DNA from: Nectonema munidae
Taxonomy: Eukaryota > Nematomorpha > Nectonematoida > Nectonematidae
NCBI GenBank assembly: GCA_030549495.1
Contig: JAUIRK010000708.1
Span: 410,001-474,000 of the forward strand
DNA length: 64,000 nt
Direction: 5' to 3'
Shown piece by piece: positions 14,820 to 25,095 of this stretch. Positions within the stretch are counted from its first letter, which is position 1; each line of letters begins with the position of its first letter. The notes under the pieces are model-generated. The model was not told the DNA's origin. It was given only the letters and a program-made list of their open reading frames with translations, and searched no databases. Both the position numbers and the translations under genes were made by a program.

Positions 14820-15663
14820 TTTTGTTCGTGAAACAAAGGATGTTTCGACCAAAAAGCCATAAATGTCATTTTCTAAAAAACTGGCGTAAAAAATAAGCTG
14901 TGTTTCTGTAAGTGCTTTTCTATCTAAAAAAATTATATTAATTAAAAAAAATTTAGGCCTTTGAAGTGTCATATCATGTTTTGAGGAGCGGCAAAAATTA
15001 GCGTCCGAACAGGACGGCATTGAAGACTTATTTTTGTTTGTTAAACACGAACGACCTGCGCAAAATTTAAGCATACACACATCGGTGCTGGATGTAGTTT
15101 ACGGTTAGGATTAGATGTTTCAGGTCTGACAGGTGCTTTTTAGGTTTCATGAAGTTTAGCTGCAAGACATACTTTCTTACTAAATTGTCGGTTGATACCA
15201 TTGGCAATGTGATACGACTCTAGTTTATTGGAATAATGTAGGGAAAGGAATCGGTTGATAAAACTGCTCTCACCGCAAAGCTAGTGGGTTGTATTTTAGT
15301 GTGAATTTTCGGTCATGATGCATTGCTTTTATTATTGACAGCTGTAATGTGGATGAACTTGAATATTTGCTTACTTTGTTGAATATACCGGTACGTTTTA
15401 AAGATTTTAAGGGTGAGACTGGGTTTGTACACGCTTGTGTCTTAGCTCTATTATACTAGATTTAATAAAAATTAAGTTGATTTTATTTTGATAAAGTGGC
15501 TTTTATTTTAATACCACATGAATGAAATACTATTCTGATAAAATTTTAATTGTTTTTTTTATAAAAGTACAAACTTCACTTACTATAGGACAAAAAATTG
15601 TGAATTAAAATTTTTTTTTCAACTTGTGCCCTCCAAAAAAAAATTTCTGAATACGCCACTGCT
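14820..15663. other. No gene seen
   Basis: A 113-codon minus frame (14739-15080) overlaps the element above and has no domain I recognise. A hAT-MITE-like end (AATACGCCACTG) at about 15651-15662 lacks a visible partner. Confidence 0.5.
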
Positions 15664-15822
15664 TAGTGTATGTGTGTGTTCGTGTGTGTGTGGGTGTGTG
15701 TGTGCGTGCATGTGTGTATGTATGTTTGGGTATGTGTTTACGCGTGTGCGTGTGTGTATGTTTGTGTGTGTCTGTCTGTGCGTGTGTGCGCGCGTGTACG
15801 CGTGCCTGTGTGGGTGTGTGTA
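15664..15822. repeat. Imperfect TG-rich microsatellite
   Basis: About 160 bp of degenerate TG/CG/TATG repeats; the open frames on both strands are repeat artefacts. Confidence 0.9.
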
Positions 15823-17089
15823 GTATATCTCGTGCTTCGGTGTGAAACAATTCTTACTAGTTCATAACCATTTTCAAACACTTAAATCAAATGCAAGTTG
15901 AACTGACACTTCTCTGGTTTTGAATCGGAAAATTACAAGTATTTGTATCTTGATGCAACTAAGTCGTATACGAGGATCAAATGAAATTAAAACAAGTTCA
16001 AAATGTTCTATTTTAATTCTAAATTAAATTACCGAATTTCTAGGATCATAGCTAATATTTAGGGAAACTAATTTGATATCAAGGCCAATGTATCTAGGTT
16101 GGCAGACATTGTGCGCGGTATCCCTCTACTATATATTGTTCAATTTCAAACAATTTCAAAATTGATGAAAAAGAAAGTTTAGAAATTGTAATGAAAATTT
16201 TGTTGGCAATGTCAATGTTTAAAATTTCATTGATTAGCTTGCAAGCGTGGTATTGATTTTTTTTTTACCAAAATTTGCAATCATAAATGGATGAAACGAG
16301 GGAATGTGTTGATTTCCAAGATAAATATATAATAATCAATTCTATTGCGTAGTAAGCTCGTGGATTTGTGTTTCATGTATGACAAATATGACATCATCAA
16401 AGAAAGAGGTTTGACAAATTCTTCTTTTGGGTACTTCAATTCATTCAATTTTCTATATTAAATGAATGTGTGCAGAAGATTTCGTAGGAGAGACATTTCC
16501 TACCTGTTTTGGACGTTTGTTACCCAGTTTTTTTTAATTTTGAGTAATAAATGATTTAGTGATATTTATGTCGCAGTTTATTGATAAACGTGATATTTTT
16601 GACCTAAATTCACCAAAATACACACAAATACACTCAAATAGTATATGATTTTAGTTCAAAATGGTCCTTTTCAAATTCTAATTCATTTTTATTTCTATCT
16701 TATTTTTTAAAAATAGAAAAGAAATTTAAAAAAGACAATTTGTAATTTGAAAAAGACCATTTAGAACTAAAAATCGTATAAATAAAAAATAAAATATACT
16801 TATAATTGTGCATGCAACGTATGTTGTTGTGATTGCAAATAGCAATTAAAAATATTTGTTTTGTAACATTATTTTGCTGCATGATGATGAATTAATTTCT
16901 TTTTGAAAATTAACTAATCATTTAACTAAGTTACCAGATGCTATAAGTCAGGATTATTGAACAAGTTTTTTGATTACTTTTAAAATATCAAGAGTCTTGC
17001 TAACAAGAGTTTCCAAATTTTTATATTTTTTAAAGATTAAGTTTTAGTTCACATATCTATTCTTTATTTTAATAATAAAATGACCTATG
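15823..17089. other. No gene seen
   Basis: AT-rich sequence without exon, RNA or element ends that I can support. Confidence 0.55.
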
Positions 17090-17289
17090 CTTAAATAGAT
17101 ACTAGGACATAATCCCCCAAGGACATAATCCTTCTAGACATAATTCTCTGCTGGACAAAATCCACCCGAAGACATAATCTCCTATGAAATTTTTCAAATT
17201 ATTATGTATTAATTAGTTTATAACTTATAACATGTTTCGATACTTTTTTGCTGCAACAAGAAAATATGTAATTAATCCTCTTACATTAA

Positions 17290-17957
17290 CCCTCGCTTGA
17301 CAGACATTTTTGTACTAACGCCGTTGACGGACTGGGGACAATTTTGTCCAATTTTCACCATTACGCTTTTTCATCAGAAAATAGTGAAGTCATTATACCC
17401 TGGATAATTGCCAAGTTCAACTCGCCTGACAAATTTCCTTCAACCAAAGAAAGTGGAAGAAAAGTTTTCATACAGAATTTATCCTTTCTGGCCGAAGAAT
17501 CAATAAAAACAAGATCAATGATATCCGAAGTACCCTTAGCTATCAGAAACTTGCTCTCTTTTTATGGTTTTTCTCAAGTCACTACTCAACCAACGACTTC
17601 CACCTCAAGATCTTTGTGTTACCTTTGCAAATTAAAAAGAAAAAAGGCATCTAAAAAGTGTGAAACGTGCAAAAAGTTTGTTTGCAATGTACATTATAGA
17701 ATAATGTGTTCTGAATGCTTAGTCAAATCATATAAATTTAACGCCAAATATACTAACTTTTACTTTAATTTCAAAATTTTCTTTTTTTCAAAAACAATAA
17801 AATAATTTTTTTTGCTAATTTTATTTTATTTTGATTTTTTATCCTAATGAGAACGTTTACATCTTACTTTTGAAAGAAGTTTCTATGGTGGATATTTTAG
17901 AAAAATGTGTTTTAAATTGGCAATGGACAAAATTGTCCGGAGTACGTCTAGCGAGGG
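17290..17957 (+). mobile_element. piggyBac-type element, internally deleted
   Basis: It is bounded by TTAA on both sides (17286-17289 and 17958-17961), the piggyBac target. Ends CCCTCGCT and AGCGAGGG are inverted repeats. A subterminal palindrome GGACAATTTTGTCC (17336-17349) is matched by GGACAAAATTGTCC (17924-17937). The body encodes only the transposase C terminus. It sits inside the Mutator-like element and is therefore younger than it. Confidence 0.88.
17344..17805 (+). pseudogene. piggyBac transposase C-terminal fragment
   Basis: The open frame has no ATG start. The first half resembles the end of the piggyBac transposase core. The C-terminal part is the cysteine-rich domain: CYLCKLKRKKASKKCETC, then VCNVHYRIMCSEC, which gives the C-x2-C...C-x2-C...C-x2-H...C-x2-C spacing of that zinc-binding region. 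The DDD catalytic core that should precede it (about 400 residues) is missing, so this cannot transpose itself. It is a remnant, not a host gene. Confidence 0.8.
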
Positions 17958-18401
17958 TTAACTGTACCTTAATGTCCGCTTTCCCTCACAACGTCCTATC
18001 CACGAAGTGTAGTGCTTATCACAGGTTTACAATACTTTTTTTGCTGCAACAGGAAAAGATGTAGTTATTCCTCCTACCTTTTCTATACCCTAATATCGAG
18101 CCACTTAATTTTTTGCTTCAATTTTGCATTTGTTTGTAAGTTTATAGTTTTAGAAAATTAAACTAATTATAAAGAAAGAAAAGTAGTGCAGAAATTAAAT
18201 AAAACAAACAGATATTTTACATCTGTTTTTAAAAGGCTGCTTATTTTTTCATCTAAATTTTTACACAAAGCTCCAGTGTAAAAATCTTTTTTTCATTTGT
18301 CCAAGATGGAGTTTGTTGAAGGCAATAAAGAAAAAGTAAAGTTGATTTATGGGGACTTATTTACATTAAGCAAAAAGATTTGGCGAACGGTGTGGTGTCA
18401 C

Positions 18402-18597
18402 CAGTGGCGTAGCCAAAAAATGGAAGTTGAGGGGCATGTAAGGAATTTAGGGGGGGGGGGGGCATGCAAGGAATTTAGGGGGGCAAGCATATTGGAAATA
18501 AAATTATTTGGGGGGGGGGGCAGGGGGGGGGGGGGGAAAAGGTATTGGGGGGGCACGGCCCCCCTTGCCCCCCCCCCCCCCCCCCCTTACACCACTG
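18402..18597. mobile_element. hAT MITE with G/C runs, perfect 8-bp duplication
   Basis: Ends CAGTGGCGTAGCC and TACACCACTG are inverted repeats, and GGTGTCAC flanks it exactly on both sides (18394-18401 and 18598-18605). It interrupts the FLYWCH-like remnant of the Mutator-like element. The interior is poly-G then poly-C tracts separated by short unique sequence, which could fold on itself. Confidence 0.9.
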
Positions 18598-19839
18598 GGT
18601 GTCACACGAATGTGAAAGAAGGAGATCCGAAGCTTCTTGTAAAGCAAGATAAAATTATTGGTGAGTTGCACAGCCATACACACGAACCAGATACAGCAAA
18701 ATGTAAAGCCACATAGGTAATGCAAAAAAATTGAAGAGTGTGCACAACATACGCAAGAAACCACGCAACAAATAACTTCTGATAGTTGTGAATCTACTAT
18801 ATCAGAGGAAGTGACTGCAAAATTACCTTCCATCCATTTTCTCCCAAGAGATGTCCGACGCTTCAAGCAATAAAAGAGGAATTATTTGCCGTTTCCATCA
18901 AGTGCTCTTGGTCTTGTTTTACCCGAAAACTATGTAAAACAAGTAGAAGTGAAAACTTTCTGTTACACGATTCAATATTTAAAAATAAAAGAATGTTGAT
19001 ATTTGGAACGACCAAACGCGTAAATTTCTTGAAAAATCATCGCCATCGGTGCTTAGATGGAACATTTAAAGTGGTACTTGAATTTTTTTCAACTCTACAC
19101 AATTCATGCTTTGGTAGAGCATCATACTATACCTTGCATCTATGCATTATTTCCGGTTAAGACCCAAACAACATACAACAAATTTATAGAAAAAGTCAAA
19201 AACTTGACTAATTGTAGTCTTAGAAGTATAATGATCGATTTCCACATTTTTCTGAAGCTGAAGTTAAGGGTTGCTTTTTTCATTTATGGCGGAATATTGA
19301 AAGGAAAATACAAGAGTTTGGCTTCCAAAAGCAATATCAAGAAAATGAAGAATTTTCACTTAAATTGAGAATGATACCAGCCAGCTCTTGCTTTTATTCC
19401 TCCTGAATCTGTTTGTGAAGCGTTTGAAAAACTCTCTGTCATAATACCTGAAGAAATTATGACAATTTTGGATGATTTCAAAGATCAATATTGGCAGACC
19501 GCGTAGGAGACTACGTTGAAATCCCACATTTAGTATATCTCTGTGGAATATGTATTTTAGAACAAACGAGCAACCTTACTAATAACTCTTTGGAAAGATA
19601 GCATCTAAGCTTTGCATCGTTTGCTGTTACATCCTGTGATCTGGAATTCATTCAACTGTTGAAGCAAGAAAATAGATTTTGTTAGGGGGATTATGTCCTC
19701 TGAGGGTTTTTGTCCTTACACCACTTAAATAATAAGTATTTTTAATTCCAACACTTTTTAAAGAAAAAAATAGTCAATTTTTAATGAGTACCTTAATAAA
19801 TGATTTTCACTATATTTACCTGGCAAATCAACCACCATA

Positions 19840-20357
19840 TTTTACCTATAAGTCTACATGTGTAGACATATAGAAACTAAGCATCAGCCTTCTTTACGTG
19901 TTATGTTAGAAACAATTGTAGAAGACCTCTAAAACAAAGCATAAAATTGTAGTTTTTTTATGTTGCGAACAAACAGCTTTTGCACATTTGGTGCATAAAG
20001 TTCTTGTTGATTTTCTACATCCTGAATATTGACATTGTTTATGATTGGAAATAGTTTTTGGAATTTCTATTTCTTTTATCATTCCATATTGAGAAAAAGC
20101 TGAATAAATTGCATAAAAATAATTTTTAATTTAATAAACTTGAAAAAAATATGTTGTCTACATATGTATAGACAGTTAGGTAAAATAGGGTTTTTAAAGA
20201 AAAATATAAAAATAACAATTTTTTTTTAATATTTTTATTTATGTAATCAAAATATATGTTTTTTTCATCGTTATAAGACCGGGAATTGTAAAATTATATA
20301 GATATAATATTTTTTGTAAGCCTTGTCTACATATGTAGACAGATAGTTAGATTAGGG
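19840..20357 (-). mobile_element. Second piggyBac-type remnant
   Basis: On the minus strand about 19885-20075 encodes another piggyBac-like cysteine-rich tail (CQYSGCRKSTRTLCTKC, then AVCSQHKKT). Around it are inverted blocks ATTTTACCTA...GTCTACATGTGTAGAC (19840-19870) and GTCTACATATGTATAGACAG...TAGGTAAAAT (20155-20190). A further GTCTACATATGTAGACAGATAGTTAG block lies at 20325-20350. The catalytic core is absent. Exact ends and TTAA sites were not found, so the limits are approximate. Confidence 0.65.
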
Positions 20358-20359
20358 TT

Positions 20360-20522
20360 ATAAACAATATTTTTGGGATGTTTTTAGATATTTATTCCGA
20401 ATCCAATAATACATTAACTTGTATAAAGTTTTTTGTTCTTTTTTCCACGCTGCTAAAATTTAGCAGAAGCCTATAAACAATATTTTTGGGATGTTTTTAG
20501 ATATTTATTCCGAATCCAATAA
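20360..20522. repeat. Direct repeat of about 50 bp
   Basis: The block beginning TAAACAATATTTTTGGGATG and ending TTTATTCCGAATCCAATAA occurs at about 20361-20410 and again, essentially unchanged, at about 20473-20522, 112 bp apart. Such close identity suggests a recent local duplication. Confidence 0.85.
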
Positions 20523-22147
20523 GATAAGAATAAGAATCCAGCCTTAAATTTCCTTTTGATTGCGCAAGTTTCGAACCGGACATTGAACTCAGCATGTATC
20601 AACATCTTTTTAATAATTGGATTAGGAAAAAATATTATTGAGGATTTACTTTTTGAAGTTGATTTGGCGTAGACACTACTTACTCCGTAGCATCATCTCA
20701 TCTTTCCTCCTCCCTCTTATGCTATATCATGCATGCGACGCAATCCGCTTATATTGGCACGTCGCATTAATTAAAATCTAGTTGCCATATGTGATTCTGT
20801 CTGTCTAAAATATTTTGTTGATGCGAATGATATTATGCATAGTAAAATATATACATGCATACACATATATATTTCATTCATAGCCTTGAAGTCCTTAAAA
20901 ATATGTGATTTTAATTATTGATTTGCTCTAAATCCTCTTTTTTGTTTCCATTTTAGCTTTGTATGTTGTTTGAAACGACAAAATCTTAAAGTGAGTAGTA
21001 TATAGCGATTATAATAATAATTGTTCATTAATTTACCCAATCATTCTCCTTCTTTTGTATCATATGTGATCGCGATTCATGACGTTGTATTAGTACTGTT
21101 AAATTTTAATGATGGATATGCACACTTTCCTACGTTTTTTCTCACGATTTTTTCTCCCTACTTTCAGTAAGAAGCATGTTTGAAATCTGCCAATTTTTGA
21201 ATAGTACATTTTTTTTCTATTCCCCATCAACATCATCATTCTCTTACACCTGTTATTTCTAATTTTAGAGTTTCAATCTAAGAAAAAGGCTGTTTTTAAA
21301 AGGTAGATTTTAAACATATAAATATCGATTTTTCTTAGAGACCCTCACACATTCTCTTTCTAAAAATTGACCTCATACAGTCCCATTGATAAACGGGGAG
21401 GGGTGGTGCTGAGCCCCCTATAATTCCTCCTTCCGCCTGTTCTTAGAGTTCAGCGACTTGCTTCATATAAATATAGATTTCGGAGTTATGCTTTGATTTT
21501 CACAAACCCTCGGGTTGGGAGAGGGGCAGGGCTTTTGGGTGAGGGACCCTCAAAAACTATAAGTACGGCACTGGCCAAAGGTGCATGACAGAATGTCAAA
21601 AATTTCTTTTTCATCATACATTTGTCTAGTATGGATGAATCTCTCTCTGTATTTTTAAATGAGTTATTTAGTCAGATAGATTTGTGAGTGATCTAAAAAT
21701 GTACTATACTTTTAAAATGGAAAATCAGATTATTTAGACGTTTAAAATAATGAATTCCTAAAATGTATATTTATTATGGTAGATTATTTTGGACACTTGT
21801 TTTCACATGCATTTCCAATGTTGGTTCGTCAATTTTATTGTAAATTTGGTGGGCACTTTGCTTTTCACCATAAACAAATTTGATAAATGTCTACCTCTTT
21901 ATACTCGTAAAGTTAGTACTAATTGAACAAAACGTTGAAGCTTCAAAATATACAAACTTATGTTCCGAATTTAATTCTTGAAAGGTTTACAATTTTTCTC
22001 CAGACACTTTACCTAAGAAGCATAACGATTTTATCAGAACGTGAATTTAACTCATTTAAAACATTTTTTTTGAATTTCTAATTAATGATAACAGGATTAA
22101 TGCTGAATTATTAAAATTACGTATTATTCTTTTTACATATTTTTACC
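20523..22147. other. No gene seen
   Basis: AT-rich. G-rich patches at 21395-21560 next to ...TACGGCACTGG resemble an isolated MITE end, but no paired end was found. Confidence 0.5.
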
Positions 22148-22223
22148 GAAGGAGGTCAATTTGCCCTCTGAATATATTATGCATTGAGGCGAAAATGTTC
22201 AGATGTGGAATTGTCGCTGAACC
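22148..22223. mobile_element. Small DNA element, copy 2 (shortened)
   Basis: It starts GAAGGAGGTCAATTTG and ends GAATTGTCGCTGAACC, matching the two ends of the element at 14569-14811 but with a much shorter interior. Flanks TTTTTAC and TTTTTAT are a possible decayed duplication. Confidence 0.6.
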
Positions 22224-22396
22224 TTTTTATACAATTAGAAGAGACAAAGTTTTTCATTGTTTAAGATTTTTACTTTTTTTTTAATTTTAAAGTGGTTTTT
22301 TAATTTTGAGTATAGCAATAAATAAGTTTTATAGGCATTAATTTGGGCTGGCATTTGTTATCAAAGTCACATCCTATTTTGCTTATATATTGCGTC

Positions 22397-22961
22397 TAGG
22401 GATTGAACCCGAAGACTTTTTTCCTCCCTGGAAAAAAACCTGAAGTAAATTTTTTCTCACCGCGGGGATTCCCCGTGGAAAATATATATTTTTTTATCAA
22501 GAAGAACACTAAAATTTTGAATTTTGATTTTAAGTGAACAAACAATTGAAATCCAGAAATATCATAGTCCTTTTTGTTTACAATGTGAATCATGATGAAT
22601 TATAAATAATACATATAACTTTGAAATACACATACATAATACCACCACATATGAATTGATTACAAGTTGAAGCATGAATTATAAATAGTATATATAGCTT
22701 TGAAATGCACCTAATACATATCATCATCATCATCATCCATTCGCCCTTCCGGGCATGGCCGTTTTCCCAGCTAACCAGGGTTGGCCATTTGCTTGCAGCT
22801 TCTTTTCCATGTTTTTCTACATTGAACATCTTCCGCACCTAATACATAAATACCACTAAATTATTATCTATCATATAATGTAAAAATATGATTATAGCCG
22901 TAAGCTTTTTTTTTCGCTTTTTCTCCGGGAAGACGGGGACGGTCCCCGGGTGCAATCTCTA
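22397..22961. mobile_element. Inverted-repeat DNA element with nested repeat tail
   Basis: The left end TAGGGATTGAACCCGAAGAC and the right end (inverse TAGAGATTGCACCCGGGGAC) are imperfect inverted repeats. Inner CCGGGG/CCCCGG blocks lie near each end. The interior holds repeated ATGAATTATAAATA...CTTTGAAAT blocks and an ATG-tailed fragment at 22722-22838. No transposase is visible. Confidence 0.6.
22722..22838 (-). repeat. Probable LINE or SINE 3' tail with (ATG)n
   Basis: Read on the minus strand, a GC-richer unique segment (GGCCATGCCCGGAAGGGCGA) ends in (ATG)5-6, the layout of a retroposon 3' end with a simple-repeat tail. No coding domain remains, so the family is not assigned. Confidence 0.45.
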
Positions 22962-24930
22962 ACTCATGATTGCTTTTAAAATCGAATACACAATGGCATC
23001 GGCGGAGCATGCCTGTGACTGCCTCCTCCCTCTAAAAATGTTTGCCTCTCCCTATCTACCCCCCCCCCCACCCTTCTGATGTGAGGTGTTAATATTTTGA
23101 ATTCAGTAATACTTGAAAAAAATGATTAAAAATGTATCAAAGAGGGTGAAAAGGGCGGTCTGACTCAGGCACAGAGTTTACTTGTATTATTATCATCAAC
23201 AAAAATTTAATTAAGATATTTTAGACTTTAACAGTAATGAAATAATGTTTTGCTACACTTTTTATCCACGTTTTCCATGCGTATGTAGCTGTATTATTGT
23301 GTTTTGGGCGTTTTGAGGTGTGATTAGCATCCGCGTCGGGTAGCATTAAAGAGGAACACCATTGTATATATGCTATGCCAACTGATGCACACTATATACA
23401 CCTTAAACCGAAGCTCTCGAATTAATTCCTAAACATGACGTCACACTGTGCATTAAAAGATATCATGAAAGATTATTCTGTTATTTTAAATTCCAAACGA
23501 TTTTACGTAATCTATCCATCCTTCACATTTTTGTATATCATTTCTCACTCTAAGTAAACACAATTTCAATTTGAATGCGAAATCTTGCTGCATAGCATCA
23601 TCACATTCAAACGTTTTTACTTTTATTTTAAAACATCTGTGTGTGTGTGTGTTCCATATGAATTGGTGAATTTGTGTTAACTAATCCAAACCGTTGAGAG
23701 TAAGTTTCATTTCTCTTGATTTAAAAAAAGTTCGAATTCAATATCGGTATAACATATTGGATTTCAGGTTACTCTCTCTTGAAAAATAAAACATATTCTT
23801 GCTATCTCAACTTTTGTAAAATTTATCAAGAAGTAAATGTAAGCAAGAAATTCATATCCAAATCTAGGCTTAAAAAAAACCTATAAATTTTAGGTGCTAT
23901 ATTTTATTTTTTTCAAGCAAAAAAAGATTTTTGAGAAAAATGGCGAATACTGTAGCTCGTACAATGTTGAAAATTTGTTTTAAAAAATCATAAAAATGTT
24001 TTGTCCCCATCACATTTTCAAGACTCAAATGAGGATCTTGATTCGTGTAAAATAAGAAAGATAAATCATATTTATAGCATAGTAATCGAACAGCATATTA
24101 TTCGCTTATATTTTATAATCCAATAAAAAATGTCACGTGTTATCAAGGAAAATGATTTTTTGGATGAAGTCCACAAAAAACTTCAGAGCAATTGCGCGAA
24201 AAAATATAAACGGTATTGTATATGCTACGGTCGAGCCCGTAACCAAACGGGGCGAGAGGGGCTGTTGACCCTTCGAATTTTCAGATTAATAATAATTCTA
24301 ATTAAATTTAGATAAGTTACACATATGTGATGTGTAATTGGCAGAAAAGGAAAAATCTAACAAGACTTTTATTCAGCAAAAAGAGACTATTGGAAACAAA
24401 CACAGAGGTCATAGTATTTGTACACTTTTTTTCAAGGATATTGAGATTTAGGCACTCTGATCGTAATCCTTTTAGATTTAGACCCTCCTAAAAAATTTCT
24501 GGATACCGTTGACTACGGTGCTTTATAGGCATGTGCCTCGCTGATATCTTAAAAGTAGGGGGGGTCCTTTGATGAAAAAAAATATATAAGTCTTAAATTT
24601 TTTATAAAATTAATAAAGTAAAAGACTCTGGTCAATTTTTTTACATATATTATTTGTATGCGTTCAAAAATTGCGAACAAATAATCTGGAAACTGCTGAA
24701 AATTAACCTGTTAATTTTGCTCTGAAAAATATTTAAAGCATTTGACATCTAATGCGTGTGTATCATCCGTCAAGCAGCCTCTTATGGCTTTGATCATATG
24801 AAACTTCAAATATTTCTTCATTCTCTTTTTCTTTGGTTGAAAAGCCTCCCAGTTAATACTGCAATTTATTTTCATAGAATAGAACTTTAGCTGATTGAAA
24901 TCTCATCTCCATTTTTGTGTTTATTTTTAG
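22962..24930. other. No further exon seen upstream of the first PDE4 exon
   Basis: Upstream exons or promoters of PDE4 could lie here or farther 5', but I could not recognise any. It includes a poly-C patch at 23060-23070 and a short (GT)n at about 23638-23651. Confidence 0.45.
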
Positions 24931-25095
24931 CTCTTTGAATCTTTCTGATTCCGAAAAGTCATCTTCCAATTCTTTGATGGTGCCTTCTTCTCAAAAGAAT
25001 TACAAGAACAGGCGCGACTCCTTCATCTACAAAAACGACAACACCCCCAAAAGCAGATTCAGTCTTTCAAATGAAAACAACGCACTCGTGGATAA
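24931..25095 (+). CDS. Pde4: PDE4 exon 1 in window: N-terminal region and PKA site
   Basis: It follows the acceptor TTTATTTTTAG and ends at GATAA|GTAAGA, entering in phase 2 and leaving in phase 2. It encodes a serine-rich stretch and then KNRRDSFIYKNDNTPKSRFS, matching the RRESFLYRSDSD start of UCR1. RRDS is the PKA consensus whose phosphorylation activates long PDE4 forms. Because the exon is entered mid-codon, at least one coding exon must lie upstream. Confidence 0.9.

Larger units (their letters stand above)
17099..19723 (+). mobile_element. Mutator-like (FLYWCH/MULE) transposon, broken and nested
   Basis: Flanks CTTAAATAG (17090-17098) and CTTAAATAA (19724-19732) match at 8 of 9 positions, the usual 9-bp MULE duplication. 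The ends are imperfect inverted repeats sharing GGACATAATCCCCC (17104-17117 and, inverted, 19685-19698). GACATAATC is repeated several times inside the left end. The + strand interior has a FLYWCH-like zinc-finger remnant (18303-18390, continuing 18606-18700; HSHTHEPD) and a MULE transposase remnant (about 19060-19260; QLYTIHALV, PCIYALFPVKTQTTYNKF, IMIDFH). Frames are interrupted, so it is inactive. It carries a piggyBac remnant and a hAT MITE as later insertions. Confidence 0.8.

Noticed and set aside
15605-15867. Cys/Val- and His/Thr-rich frames on both strands
   Set aside because: They are artefacts of the imperfect TG repeat.
18297-18866. Gly-rich and Pro-rich protein genes on the two strands
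   Set aside because: The frames run through the G/C tracts of a hAT MITE inserted in a dead Mutator-like element.
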